DNA of 64,000 nt from Catenulispora yoronensis (GCF_039531695.1 NZ_BAAAQN010000043.1:1-64000), one strand, 5' to 3'; shown: positions 1 to 8,689, counted from the first letter of the stretch. A program made the numbers and translations. The notes: generated by a model from the sequence alone, not told the origin.

Positions 1-141
1 CTTTCCGTCGCATCGTCGCCTGAAGGAATCACACCGCCCAGGCGGTATCAAGGCGACCCTTTGGGTGCCGTGCCCTGGCTGATGCGAGCCTTGACACCGC
101 CTGGGCGGCGCGATTGGCTGCGCCCGCCGAAGCGACGGAAA
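1..141. repeat. Long imperfect inverted repeat
   Basis: Arms at about 1-58 and 84-141 are imperfect reverse complements. The outermost 11 bases (CTTTCCGTCGC and GCGACGGAAAG) match exactly, and so does most of the CCGCCCAGGCGG block; the loop is about 25 bases. It starts at the window edge and may extend further. It could be a MITE-like element or a large terminator hairpin; no coding potential is visible. Confidence 0.6.
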
Positions 142-201
142 GACCGGAACCGAAGACCTAACTTTGGGGCAAAGCAAAAGTCAAAAGCGGGGCGGCTGGT
201 T

Positions 202-415
202 GAGATGATGGCCGGTTTCGTTGGCCGCTGCCGGTTGTGGAGGTGGCGAGGCGATCGGTCGTGATGCTGGCCAGTTCTGTTGGCCGCTGCCGGTTCTGAT
301 GGTGGCGGGGCGCCCGGTTGCGATGCCGATTGGTTCTGCTGGCCGCCGCCAGTTGTGGAAGTGGCGAGGCGATTGGTCGTGATGCCGACCAGTCCTGCTG
401 GCTGCCGCTGCTCGT
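202..415. repeat. 59-bp imperfect tandem repeat, about 3.6 copies
   Basis: Units begin near 202, 261, 320 and 379 (the last is partial). Each contains a TTGGCCGCTGCCGGTT-like core followed by GGTGGCGAGGCG. Consecutive cores are exactly 59 bases apart. The array lies downstream of the chitinase gene and has no supported gene. 59 is not a multiple of three, which argues against a coding repeat. Confidence 0.75.
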
Positions 416-430
416 TGCGCCCAAAGCCAG

Positions 431-450
431 AGGCCCGCCGAAGCGGGCCC
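431..450 (-). terminator. Hairpin terminator after the chitinase gene
   Basis: A perfect 7-bp stem GGCCCGC/GCGGGCC encloses a four-base loop (TTCG on the minus strand), about 20 bases past the chitinase stop codon. There is no strong U-tract, which is usual in actinomycetes. Confidence 0.6.
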
Positions 451-467
451 CTGTTGTTTTGCCTTGC

Positions 468-2105
468 TCAGCCCTGGTAGGGGGCGATGATCTTTGAGAA
501 CTCGTATGGCGTCTGGGGGATGTCCGTGCACTTTGCGAGGGAGCCTGTGCAGGCGTTGCCGTCGCGGGTGGCGTCCCAGAAGGCTAGTTCGCCGAGGTGT
601 TGCTGGCGGGCGAAGGTCAGGAGTTGTTGCATGTCGGTTTGGTAGAAGACTTCTGAGGAGTTGTCGTTCTGGCCGATCATGGGGGTTACGCCGATCATGT
701 TCCAGACCTGGGGTGCTGTCAGGGCTGGGTAGAGGGGCGTCAGTTGGGTGAACAGGGATTGGGCGGTTTGGATCGCGTACTTGCCCATTTGGCCGCTGGG
801 GTTGGGGGCCTCTATGTCGCCGAAGTCCATGGCCATGCCGTTGACCAGGGTGATTTTGGCGCCGTACTTCACTGCTGACTTCACTACGTAGAGGCCGTCG
901 GTGGTGAGGCCGGAGGGGAGGATGGGGAGGGTGAGGGTGACGGTGAGTTGTTTGCCGGCGGTGGTGGCGGTGTGTTGGAGGGCGGCTATCGCCTGGGAGC
1001 GGCGGTCTATGGAGGCCGGGTCGGCTACGGCGGAGCCTTCGATGTCGAAGTCGATCTGGGTGAGGTTGTAGGCGGTGATGGCGGATTGGTAGGCGGTGGT
1101 CAGGGTGGGGACGTCGGTGCAGGATTGGGCGAGTTCGGTGCCTGCTTCGCCGCCGAAGGAGGGCTTCACGTCGCCGCCTATGGCGCGCAGGGTGGTGATG
1201 TCGTCCTGTTCGAAGCCGGCGGTCATGGCGAAGGCGTTGAACCAGCTGGGGGTGCACTTCGCGGTGCCGTTGACGATGAAGCCGAGGGAGAACTGGCGCA
1301 GGCCGGTGGTTTCGGCGATCTGGGTCAGGTTGGGGGTCGGCCAGGCGCCGATGTCGACGAAGGGTGCTGCTACGCCGGGCAGGTGGCCGCCGCCGGTGTC
1401 GGTGCCGGTGGTGGCGGTGACCGCGGGGCTGGGTGCGGACAGGTTGCCGGCCACGTCGTAGGCGCGGACGGTGAAGGAGTAGGAGGTGGAGGGGGTCAGG
1501 CCGGTCACGGTGGCGGCGGTGCCGGGGGAGGTCGCCACGACGGTGCTGCCGGAGTAGACCTTGTAGCCGGCCACGGAGACGTTGTCCGTGGAGCCGGTCC
1601 AGGACAGGGAGGCCGCGGTGGCGGTGGTGCTCAGTACCGTCAGGCCGGTCGGGGCGGTGGGCGGTTGGGTGTCGCCGGTGCCGTCGCAGGGGTTGTTGTT
1701 GAGCTGGCAGGCCGACGGGGCGGTGAAGGTGCCCGAGTAGGTCGCGTCGAAGCCGATGGTGATGGAGGCTCCGGCGGCGATCACCTTGTCGTAGGACTGG
1801 GCCACGACGTTGTGGGTGGTGCCGCTGGCGGTGTCGGTGCCGCCCCACATGCTGGTGATCCGCTCGGTGGTGGGCAGGGTGAACTGCAGCGCCCAGGTGT
1901 TGAGCGGGACCGTCATCGGGTTGGTGATCACGTACTGCGCCTCGAACCCGCTGCCCCAGTCGGAGGTCTTGGTGAAGACCGCGGTGGGCAGGGTGGGGGT
2001 GGCCGCGGAGGCGGTCGGGGGGGCCAGGCTCAGCCCCACGCCGACCAGGGCGCCGGCGGCGAGGGCGGCGATCGGGAGGGACCGCCGGCGGGGGAGGATG
2101 CGCAT
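468..2105 (-). CDS. Secreted GH18 chitinase with CBM2-like and FN3 domains
   Basis: 545-residue secreted endo-acting chitinase of glycoside hydrolase family 18. A twin-basic signal peptide (residues 1-34) ends at an ASA-A cleavage site. It is followed by a CBM2-like cellulose/chitin-binding domain (about 36-140), a fibronectin type III domain (about 148-235) and the GH18 catalytic domain (about 245-545). The catalytic DxxDxDxE signature reads IDFDIEG at about 351-357, with the general acid Glu356. I chose the ATG at 2105 because AGGAAGA lies 7 bases upstream and the signal peptide starts there; the open frame runs further without support. It follows the 3D-domain/CBM gene by 20 bases, so the two probably form an operon under the dre-like site at 3291. 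It would release chitooligosaccharides outside the cell. Confidence 0.92.
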   Translation of the reverse strand: MRILPRRRSLPIAALAAGALVGVGLSLAPPTASAATPTLPTAVFTKTSDWGSGFEAQYVITNPMTVPLNTWALQFTLPTTERITSMWGGTDTASGTTHNVVAQSYDKVIAAGASITIGFDATYSGTFTAPSACQLNNNPCDGTGDTQPPTAPTGLTVLSTTATAASLSWTGSTDNVSVAGYKVYSGSTVVATSPGTAATVTGLTPSTSYSFTVRAYDVAGNLSAPSPAVTATTGTDTGGGHLPGVAAPFVDIGAWPTPNLTQIAETTGLRQFSLGFIVNGTAKCTPSWFNAFAMTAGFEQDDITTLRAIGGDVKPSFGGEAGTELAQSCTDVPTLTTAYQSAITAYNLTQIDFDIEGSAVADPASIDRRSQAIAALQHTATTAGKQLTVTLTLPILPSGLTTDGLYVVKSAVKYGAKITLVNGMAMDFGDIEAPNPSGQMGKYAIQTAQSLFTQLTPLYPALTAPQVWNMIGVTPMIGQNDNSSEVFYQTDMQQLLTFARQQHLGELAFWDATRDGNACTGSLAKCTDIPQTPYEFSKIIAPYQG

Positions 2106-2125
2106 CAGACTTCTTCCTACGGCCG

Positions 2126-3235
2126 TCAGCATGAGCCGTTGTCGGTCCAGACGTTCTGGGAGTTGTTGCCGGGGACGTCGCCCTGGGTCCACCACTTGGC
2201 GGTCCAGTTGTGCTGCCCGTAGCTGACCTTGTTGCCGCCGGTGTAGACCTGGGTGGAGCTCCAGGCCGGGAGCGTGCAGCCGGTCGTCGAGGTGGGCGAG
2301 CCGCCGCCGGGGGTGGTGGTCGGGCTCGACGGCGGGTAGCTGGTCGGGCTGCCGCCGGAGCTGCTCGGGCTGCTCGGCGGGTTCGGCGGGATCGGCGCCT
2401 CGTACGGGTTGGCGATGATGGTGATCGTGCGGTGCTGCACGCCCCAGCCGTCGGCCTGGGTGCCGGGCAGCCAGACGTCGACGGTGTTGTTCTGGATCCA
2501 GGTGCCGATGTCGCCGGCGTAGCAGGTGCCGTAGCCGGGCACGGTGAAGTACGTGCCCCAGGGGATCACCCGCGGGTCGACGGCGCACACCCCGAGCTGG
2601 GCGTTGTAGCCGGAGGCGGTGCCGCCGCCGTCGTTGTAGGAGGTCACCATCATGGTCATGGTGCTGCCGACCGGGACCTGCCAGGGCACCACCGAGCCGG
2701 CGGAGTTCAGCTGGTAGGGCGCGGACAGGTCGCCCAGGGTGGAGTCGGCGCCGCTCTGCGCGCTCATCGACTCGAAGGAGTAATAAGCGTTCTGACACGG
2801 GGCGTTGTCGACGGCGGTGAGCGTCGTCTGGCCCCAGTCCGAGACCCAGGCGATGGCCTGGCCGTTGCGCCACACCCGGTAGGCCTGCGCCCCGGCGACG
2901 CGGTTGAAGGTGATGTTCACCTGGCCGCCGGTCAGGGTGCCGGTCACGCCGCGGGGGGCGGCCAGCCGCGCGGAGAAGTTCACCGGCTGCGCGGTCTGCG
3001 ACGGCGGCACCCACGGGGTGTCCGAGCGCGGCGGCGGGGTGACGGTGGTCCAGAACGGACAGGTCGGCAGCGAGCCGGTACCGTCGGCCCGGGCCTGCTG
3101 CGCGGCGACCACGCCGACGCCGCCGATCGCGGCGGCGGTCAGCGCCACCGCGCCCAGCAGTGCTCGCACGCGGGCGCTGACACGGCGGTTCGGCGGGCGC
3201 TCGCGTATACGCCGCCTGATACTGAACAGGCTCAT
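2126..3235 (-). CDS. Secreted 3D-domain protein with C-terminal chitin-binding CBM5/12
   Basis: 369-residue exported protein. A basic N-terminus and hydrophobic stretch (residues 1-48) form a signal peptide ending near QQARA. The middle holds a fibronectin-like segment (about 85-150), then a 3D-type double-psi beta-barrel region (about 185-270). The latter shows the family features CAVDPRVIPWGT and GYGTCYAGDIGT with three Asp residues, as in MltA and other cell-wall lytic proteins. After a Pro/Ser/Thr/Gly linker comes a C-terminal CBM5/12-type module with Trp-rich NWTAKWWTQGD. The ATG at 3235 has AAAGGAG 6 bases upstream, so the longer frame to 3316 is rejected. It is first in the operon with the chitinase. 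It probably binds chitin or cell wall; whether the 3D domain is catalytic cannot be told from sequence. Confidence 0.85.
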   Translation of the reverse strand: MSLFSIRRRIRERPPNRRVSARVRALLGAVALTAAAIGGVGVVAAQQARADGTGSLPTCPFWTTVTPPPRSDTPWVPPSQTAQPVNFSARLAAPRGVTGTLTGGQVNITFNRVAGAQAYRVWRNGQAIAWVSDWGQTTLTAVDNAPCQNAYYSFESMSAQSGADSTLGDLSAPYQLNSAGSVVPWQVPVGSTMTMMVTSYNDGGGTASGYNAQLGVCAVDPRVIPWGTYFTVPGYGTCYAGDIGTWIQNNTVDVWLPGTQADGWGVQHRTITIIANPYEAPIPPNPPSSPSSSGGSPTSYPPSSPTTTPGGGSPTSTTGCTLPAWSSTQVYTGGNKVSYGQHNWTAKWWTQGDVPGNNSQNVWTDNGSC

Positions 3236-3290
3236 GATGTGCTCCTTTGGACGTCGGAAGGGGGACGGTTCCGGAGCCGCCGAGCACATG

Positions 3291-3306
3291 ATTGGACTAG
3301 ACCATA
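3291..3306. promoter_or_regulatory. Candidate DasR-responsive element (dre)
   Basis: ATTGGACTAGACCATA matches the palindromic dre core TGGTCTAGACCA at 11 of 12 positions. It lies about 56 bases upstream of the 3D/CBM-chitinase operon start. DasR, the GntR-family N-acetylglucosamine regulator, is known to control chitinase promoters through such sites in Streptomyces. The identity of the site here is inferred from sequence alone. Confidence 0.75.
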
Positions 3307-3390
3307 GCGCTGTCAAGGGACTGAAGAACCCTTTCGGCAGCTCAAGGGTCGGACAAGGGAACGGGCCGGAGCCCGCATAGGATCTCGACC

Positions 3391-3873
3391 ATGCCCACCC
3401 CGGATTTCATCCTCGCGCTGCGCGAGAAGATCGGTCACGACGAGCTCTGGCTGCCCGGCGTCACCGGCCTGGTCGTGGACGATCGGCGGCGGATCCTCAC
3501 GGTGCGCCGCGCCGACGACGACAGCTGGACGCTGATCACCGGCATCCTGGACCCGGGGGAGCAGCCGGCCCACGGGATCCGGCGCGAGGTGCTGGAGGAG
3601 ACCGGGGTCCGGGTGCGGGTCGAGCGCCTGCTGTCGGTCGAGGCCGAGCCGTCGAAGACGTTCCCCAACGGGGACCGGGCGGTCTTCCTGGACACCACGT
3701 TCCTGTGCTCGGCCGTCGGCGGCCGGGCCCGGGTCAACGACGACGAGTCGCGGGACGTGCGCTGGTTCGCGCGCGCGGACCTGCCCCCGCTGCCCAAGCG
3801 GCACTCCGAGGTGCTGGAGCGGTTCTTCGACGGCGCCTCAGAGCCCTGGTTCGTCGGCGGCCCGGAGGGCTGA
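3391..3873 (+). CDS. NUDIX hydrolase
   Basis: 160-residue cytoplasmic NUDIX pyrophosphohydrolase. The NUDIX box is complete at about residues 50-72: a Gly, then Glu five residues on, and REVLEETGV carrying the metal-binding glutamates. The fold length is typical of MutT/ADP-ribose pyrophosphatase-like members, but the substrate cannot be predicted. A weak AGGA sits upstream of the ATG. The gene diverges from the chitinase operon and ends at a strong shared terminator. No functional link to its neighbours is evident. Confidence 0.88.
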   Translation: MPTPDFILALREKIGHDELWLPGVTGLVVDDRRRILTVRRADDDSWTLITGILDPGEQPAHGIRREVLEETGVRVRVERLLSVEAEPSKTFPNGDRAVFLDTTFLCSAVGGRARVNDDESRDVRWFARADLPPLPKRHSEVLERFFDGASEPWFVGGPEG

Positions 3874-3917
3874 GCGCGGTACCGGCCGGCGGGTCGGCTG
3901 CGGTACCGACCGGCGAG

Positions 3918-3948
3918 GGCGCGGCCACCTGGAGCAGGTGGCCGCGCC
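3918..3948. terminator. Bidirectional hairpin terminator
   Basis: A perfect 14-bp stem GGCGCGGCCACCTG/CAGGTGGCCGCGCC with a 3-base loop lies between the converging NUDIX gene and sedolisin gene. It probably terminates both. Confidence 0.85.
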
Positions 3949-4013
3949 GGTTGTTCCCGCGTGGGTGACCACGCATGCGGCGGCGGCGCCCTTCATCGCC
4001 GCCGCCGCGGGTA

Positions 4014-5156
4014 TCAGAACCCGCCGACGCCGTTCGGCGTGCCCAGGCCGGTGGGACCGTCCCAGCCCACGCGGGCGTGGCACAGCTGGGTCGGGCTGCA
4101 GCTGCCGTTGGACCCCGAGGTCACGTCGAAGAAGGACGTGGAGTGGGTGTAGGGGTAGTTGTTGTTGATGCTCGCGGCGTTGCCGGCCAGCGCGAAGACC
4201 GAGGCGATGATCGGGGAGGCCACCGAGGTGCCGCCGTAGACCTGCCAGCCGCTGCTGCCGCCGTAGGGGGTGGAGTCGTAGACCGCCACGCCGGTGCTCG
4301 GGTTGGCGACCGCCGAGACGTCGGCCTCGGCCCGCTTGGCGCAGCCGGTGCCGAAGCTCGCCTGGCCGGTGAGCACGGCGTTCAGGGTCGAGCAGCCGGA
4401 CCCGGCGCCGGACCAGGCGGTCTCGGTCCAGCCGCGGCTGTTCGAGGCCTTGGTCAAGGTGGTGCCGCCGACCGCGGTGACGTAGTGCGAGGACGCCGGG
4501 AACTGCACGCCGTAGCCGCTGTCGCCGGAGCTGGCGGTGACGGCTATGCCCGGGTGGTTGTAGTACGGCGCCGAGGCGTCGGAGACGTCGCCGCCGCCGT
4601 AGCTGTTGGAGATGGCGTTGGCGTGCAGCGCCGCCGCCTCGTTGACCGCCTGGCCCAGGTTGGCGTACGAGGCCGAGGAGGCCTCGACCAGCAGGATGTG
4701 GCACTTGGGGCAGATCGCCGAGACCATGTCCAGGTCCAGCGAGATCTCGGTGGCCCAGCCGGCGTCGGTCGCCGGGTAGCTGGTGCCGCCGGTCTGGTTC
4801 ACCTTCTTGAAGCAGCCGTTGGCGGTGGTGCAGGCCGGCAGCCCGTACTGGGCCCGGTACACGCCCAGGTCGGCCTCGGCGGTCGGGTCGTTGTAGGCGT
4901 CGACGATCGCGACGGTCTGCCCGGTGCCGGCCGTCGAGGACGGCAGCTTGTAGGCCGACTGCAGATCGGCCGGGCCGTAGCCGGCCGGCGTCGCCGCCGG
5001 CTGGACCAGCCCGTCGGCGGCGTGGCCGCGCACGAACATCGGGTGGGCCACCGGGCCCTGGGCGGAGGCGGCCGGGGCGGCCAGCGCCGGCACGGCGGCG
5101 GCCAGCAGCAGGGCGGCGAGCATGGAAAGCAGAAGCCTGATACGACGAGCTGTCAC
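4014..5156 (-). CDS. Secreted sedolisin-type serine peptidase (S53)
   Basis: 380-residue exported peptidase of the sedolisin/kumamolisin family, acid-active carboxyl-serine proteases. The N-terminal signal peptide (about 1-32) ends AAPAASA. The family triad is visible: Glu137 and Asp141 in TEISLDLD, and the nucleophile Ser311 in YGGTSVASP. The oxyanion-region SGDSGYG lies at about 210-216. The large N-terminal prodomain typical of kumamolisins is missing, so only a short segment precedes the catalytic core. The GTG at 5156 is chosen because GGAGG stands 6 bases upstream; the upstream extension reads as noise. Together with the chitinase pair it suggests secreted degradation of polymeric nutrients. 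Confidence 0.88.
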   Translation of the reverse strand: MTARRIRLLLSMLAALLLAAAVPALAAPAASAQGPVAHPMFVRGHAADGLVQPAATPAGYGPADLQSAYKLPSSTAGTGQTVAIVDAYNDPTAEADLGVYRAQYGLPACTTANGCFKKVNQTGGTSYPATDAGWATEISLDLDMVSAICPKCHILLVEASSASYANLGQAVNEAAALHANAISNSYGGGDVSDASAPYYNHPGIAVTASSGDSGYGVQFPASSHYVTAVGGTTLTKASNSRGWTETAWSGAGSGCSTLNAVLTGQASFGTGCAKRAEADVSAVANPSTGVAVYDSTPYGGSSGWQVYGGTSVASPIIASVFALAGNAASINNNYPYTHSTSFFDVTSGSNGSCSPTQLCHARVGWDGPTGLGTPNGVGGF

Positions 5157-6020
5157 TGATGTCCTCCGGGACACGCGGACTGTGGGGCGGCGCGGCCGGT
5201 GGCCGGGCCGTGGTGCGGTGACGAGTTCGCTGTGGCGCCGTGGACCGGCCCGGAACCCCGAGCGGAAGGGCGGAAGGACGCGGCATCGCGCCTGGGGCGG
5301 GGGCGCGATGCCGCCGGCCGCGATCAGGCGGCGGGCGTTCGCCGGCGCCGGGGAGCCCGGCGGCGGTGCGGTCCGGTGGCGACGTCGGGGACTGCCGCAG
5401 CCGGCGCGCCGACCGGCCGGCACGACGGTGGGCCGGATGGTGCGCGCTGTGCTCCGGGCAGCCCGGCGGGCGCCGTCGAGACGCTCGACGGCACTGGGGA
5501 ATACGCCCCCTGGCGGCTGAACTGCCTGGTCCGACCGGGTGTCAGAGCGTCCCGGGCGGACCTGAGACAACCTCAGGGTTCGTATTTAAGCGGAACGTAG
5601 CAGGGCGTGCGCGCACGGTCAATGCCGGCGCCGGTCCGGGGCTTCGGCGGGCGTTGGCGGGCACCGGCGGGCTTCGGCGGGAACCAACGGCCACCAACGA
5701 GCACCGGCGGGCGTTGTCGATGGGACTTCCCTTAAAGGTGTTGCGTGCCCAAGTGATGCGACGCGATGCGGGACCCGACGGAACTTCTCTTTTGCTTGCT
5801 CAAGGGGGCGGCTGCGCCGCTGCGCGCGCCGCACCGGTCCGCCTGGCGCTTGCGCGGCATGCGGCCTGGCAGCCGGTCCGCGCGGCGACCAGCTCACGGC
5901 GCGCACAATCGAGGCAGCGTGGCTGCCTCAGCCTGTCGTCACCTTGCTGTCCCTCAGTCCGAGCGGCCACGCGCGAGCCGCGGCCGCCTTCACATACGGG
6001 CGAACCGCCGCCACCGCCTC
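5157..6020. other. 864-bp gap without a recognisable gene
   Basis: It must hold the sedolisin promoter near its left end. From about 5638 to 5712 there are short GGCGGGCTT/CACCGGCGGGCG-like repeats. The open frames here have no recognisable protein features and no convincing ribosome binding sites. I see no RNA gene. Confidence 0.5.
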
Positions 6021-6320
6021 TCAAGAGATCACCCGGGCCAGAAAGACGCTGGTCGAGAAGTGTGCACAGATGCCATGCGTCTCCGGATCGGTAACCAGCG
6101 ACACCCACCCGTTGACACTTGTGCACACCAACACCCGATGCCACCGGCCATCGACGGCGACCCAGTCGCCACGATCGACCATCGCCAGCTGCACGCCGCC
6201 CCGGTCCATCACGAACCCGCCTTTCGGGTTCGTGACCGGCAGCTTCGCGAGCCGGGCCACGATCCCAGCCGGAATGTCAGGGGATTGATCTTGCTCTTGC
6301 TGTTCCGTCACATCGCTCAT
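6021..6320 (-). CDS. Small hypothetical protein
   Basis: 99-residue protein I do not recognise. It starts MSDVTEQQEQ and has an acidic, Gln-rich N-terminus, then a beta-rich hydrophobic core (GVQLAMVDRGDWVAVDG, WHRVLVCTSVNGWVSLV). Codon use is GC-rich at third positions. There is no signal peptide or membrane segment. No clear Shine-Dalgarno precedes the ATG at 6320; an alternative GTG lies at 6335. It is divergent from the broken XRE/TPR regulator. Such small unknown proteins often accompany XRE/TPR-NUDIX loci, but a functional link here is only inferred. Confidence 0.5.
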   Translation of the reverse strand: MSDVTEQQEQDQSPDIPAGIVARLAKLPVTNPKGGFVMDRGGVQLAMVDRGDWVAVDGRWHRVLVCTSVNGWVSLVTDPETHGICAHFSTSVFLARVIS

Positions 6321-6398
6321 GACATCGAGGATCACGCCACGTCAAAGCTGCATGAACCCCCGCCCGGGGGCACTTCGGCGGGGTAGCTTTACCTGCAA

Positions 6399-7595
6399 GT
6401 GGCCAGAGTTCGCGGACACTTCGTAGCGGAGACAAGAGGCTGGATGCGCAGAGACGGGCGTGATCCACGAATCCCCGAGGCGCTGATCACCCGCCCCGAG
6501 TTCATCGCGGCCTGCACGGCGCACGACATCGGCGCCGTCTTCGCCCTGGCCGAGAGGTACGGGCTCAGCCGATCCGCGATCTCCCGCATGACCGAGATCA
6601 AGACCGACCACGTCCGCGAGATCATCAACGGCCGCCGCCTCATCGAGAGCTTCGCCGTCTACGAGCGGATCGCAGACGGACTCGGCATCCCCGGCGCCAT
6701 GCTCGGACTCGCACCACGACCATGGGAGGCTGAGACCGGCCCGGCCGCCACACACACGCCGACCTTCGATACCCAGCCTTGGGAACTGGCCGACGCCATA
6801 ACCGATCGTCCATCAGCCCCGAGGTCATCGAGGTGATGGAGCACGCGGTGATGAACACTGCGCAGCGCTACCCCTACACGCCCCCTGACCAGCTCATGCC
6901 CATGATCCCCCAGCTGACGGGCAGGGTCCGTGAAGCGCTGGCCACACCCTCCTCTCTGCGCACGACGCGCCGATGCGTGCAACACCGCGTGGCTTCTGAC
7001 CATGCAGAGCATCGGCCAGTTCTTCGAGGGAGATCCCTTGATCGCTGTCGAAGCCCTTAACGCAGCGGCCCGGTTCACCCAGGGCGGGGCGAATCCGCGC
7101 CGCCATGCCTTGATCAGCGCCCAGCTCGCTCGTGCCTACGCAGCCAACGGCGATGCTTCTGCGGCGACACGGTGTCTGGAGCAGGCCGCGCCGAGCCTGG
7201 AACAGGCCACCGCCCCACCGAGCGGCCTCGATTTCTTCGACCAGGCACGGCTCAGTGGAATCGCCGGAACATGCAACCTGTTGATGGGCCGCCCCGAGGC
7301 CGCAGCGGGGATCATCAGCGAAGCCCTTGCGCAGCGTTCCGTCGCCGATCTCAAGGGCCGAGCGCTGCTGACATTGGATCTTGCATCCTGCCTGCTCAAT
7401 GCAGGTGAGGTCGAGGAAGCCTGCCGGATCGCCGAATCGGCGCTCGATCTTGCGTCTCACTCAATAGTCCAACCGATCACCATCCGCGCCCGCTCGCTGA
7501 AGGCGGAACTTCAGCCATGGCGCGAACTAGGATCCGTCCAAGGGTTCACCGAACGTGTTCGGGCGAACCAGCCGGTCACCATGTTGGAGGGCTAG
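6399..7595 (+). pseudogene. XRE-type HTH/TPR regulator, frame-broken
   Basis: Three segments in two reading frames together resemble the actinomycete family of about 400-residue regulators with an N-terminal helix-turn-helix and C-terminal TPR-like repeats. Residues encoded from 6399 to about 6800 give the HTH region (RYGLSRSAISRMTEIKTDHV). About 6800-6970 continues in another frame (SSISPEVIEVMEHAV, RYPYTPPDQL). From about 6970 to 7595 the first frame resumes with alanine-rich helical repeats (AQLARAYAANGDASAATRCLEQA). The two frame changes compensate. Either the gene is decaying or there are two sequence errors. It overlaps nothing and ends 3 bases before the NUDIX start, the usual partner arrangement. 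The start is GTG at 6399 without a clear ribosome binding site. Confidence 0.65.
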
Positions 7596-7598
7596 ATA

Positions 7599-8132
7599 GT
7601 GCGCTGGCGAAGCCACGGACGCCGAGCCGTATATACGAGCGATTGGGTGAACGTCTGGCTTGATGACGTGGAGATCCCCGGCATTGGACGTATCGAACAC
7701 CATGTATTGACAATGCCTCGTCCTTCCACAACGGCCGTGGTGACTGACGACGACGACCGTTTCCTCCTACTTTGGCGGCACCGCTTCATCACCGACACCT
7801 GGGGTTGGGAGGTCCCGGCAGGCTGGGCCGACCCTGGTGAAGAGTCTTTGAACGCGATCCGCCGAGAGATCGAGGAGGAGACTGGTTGGCGCCCCGGCAA
7901 GGTTACGGAACTGACCAGCTACAACGCTCTCAGTGGCATCTCAACCATGAGATTCAGCGTCTTCCACGCAACCGACTGCACCCAGGTCGGCCCACCCCCT
8001 GACGCCAGCGAATCAACACGCGTCGAATGGGCCACGATCGCCGAAGTGATCAAATTCATTGCCGATGGTCAGGTCGCAGACGGCCCATCTCTCACGGCAC
8101 TGACGTACTACCTCGCGATGCGCACGGCGTGA
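7599..8132 (+). CDS. NUDIX hydrolase (ADP-ribose pyrophosphatase-like)
   Basis: 177-residue NUDIX protein. The NUDIX box lies at about residues 78-100: AGWADPGEESLNAIRREIEEETG, containing the REIEEETG glutamates. The preceding WGWEVPAG and the region before it resemble ADP-ribose/nucleotide-sugar pyrophosphatases. GTG start at 7599 with GGAGGG 6 bases upstream, overlapping the end of the XRE/TPR gene. Pairing of an XRE/TPR regulator with a NUDIX enzyme is common in actinomycetes, where its role is unknown. Unlike its upstream neighbour this gene is intact. Confidence 0.88.
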   Translation: MRWRSHGRRAVYTSDWVNVWLDDVEIPGIGRIEHHVLTMPRPSTTAVVTDDDDRFLLLWRHRFITDTWGWEVPAGWADPGEESLNAIRREIEEETGWRPGKVTELTSYNALSGISTMRFSVFHATDCTQVGPPPDASESTRVEWATIAEVIKFIADGQVADGPSLTALTYYLAMRTA

Positions 8133-8232
8133 CAGGCATCTGATCCGCAACGCCGAACACGTCGCATGCTGCATGCTAACCATCACCTTTAGAGGAAGTA
8201 TCTCATCCCGAGCCGGCACACCGGGACCGGTG

Positions 8233-8251
8233 ATAGGTAGATCAGACCTAT
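8233..8251. promoter_or_regulatory. Small palindrome upstream of the chaplin gene
   Basis: ATAGGT and ACCTAT form a perfect inverted repeat with a 7-base spacer, about 70 bases upstream of the chaplin start. It could be an operator or part of a promoter; no known regulator is assigned. Confidence 0.3.
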
Positions 8252-8320
8252 ACATCGATCGGGTGAAACCACCGACGCGCCGCCGCCGACGCGCGTCGGC
8301 CAGGCGGCAAGCTACCGCAC

Positions 8321-8560
8321 ATGATCGTTCGTAGAATCGCAGCCCTCGCCCTCACGGCCGCGTCCGTCTTCGGCGCCGCCGCCACCGCCTCCGCCGACAA
8401 CGGCGCCGGCGCCGTCGGATACGCGGTCGGTTCCCCCGGCCTGCTGTCCGGCAATGTCATCCAGATCCCGATCAACATCCCGTTCAACCTCTGCGGCAAC
8501 ACCATCAGTGTGCTGGGTGCGTTCGACGACGCGTTCGGCAACGTCTGCTTCAACGGCTGA
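8321..8560 (+). CDS. Short chaplin
   Basis: 79-residue secreted chaplin, a hydrophobic amyloid-forming surface protein that coats aerial hyphae and lowers surface tension. A signal peptide (about 1-27, ending ATASA) is followed by one chaplin domain of about 50 residues. The domain has hallmark sequences GAVGYAVGSPG, LLSGN, INIPFNLCGN and VLGAF, and two cysteines (in NLCGN and NVCFN) that form the usual disulfide. There is no LPxTG sorting signal, so it is of the short, non-anchored class. A weak purine-rich stretch precedes the ATG. A strong hairpin follows. It is a marker of a sporulating actinomycete host. Confidence 0.92.
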   Translation: MIVRRIAALALTAASVFGAAATASADNGAGAVGYAVGSPGLLSGNVIQIPINIPFNLCGNTISVLGAFDDAFGNVCFNG

Positions 8561-8626
8561 GAACCGCAGTACGGACGTACGGCAAGACCGTGGTATCACC
8601 AGCAGGACAAGCACCACAGCAGTGAC

Positions 8627-8654
8627 GGGAGGCGCGCCGAGCGGCGCGCCTCCC
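8627..8654. terminator. Hairpin terminator after the chaplin gene
   Basis: A perfect 12-bp stem GGGAGGCGCGCC/GGCGCGCCTCCC with a four-base GAGC loop lies between the converging chaplin and MpaB-type oxygenase genes. Confidence 0.85.
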
Positions 8655-8689
8655 GCTGCGTTCCGGCGCGGTGCCGGCTATCGGCTTTC

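Noticed and set aside
202..415. Considered the 59-bp tandem array as a CRISPR array
   Set aside because: The whole 59-base period is repeated with scattered changes; there are no constant repeats separated by unique spacers and no cas genes.
948..2222. Long Gly-rich open frame on the plus strand opposite the chitinase gene
   Set aside because: It mirrors the GC-rich third positions of the real minus-strand gene, has no recognisable domain or ribosome binding site, and the opposite frame encodes clear CBM2, FN3 and GH18 domains.
5240..6094. Plus-strand open frame of 284 codons in the gap after the protease gene
   Set aside because: Arg/Gly/Pro-rich with no motif, no ribosome binding site, and poor third-position pattern; overlaps other equally unconvincing frames.
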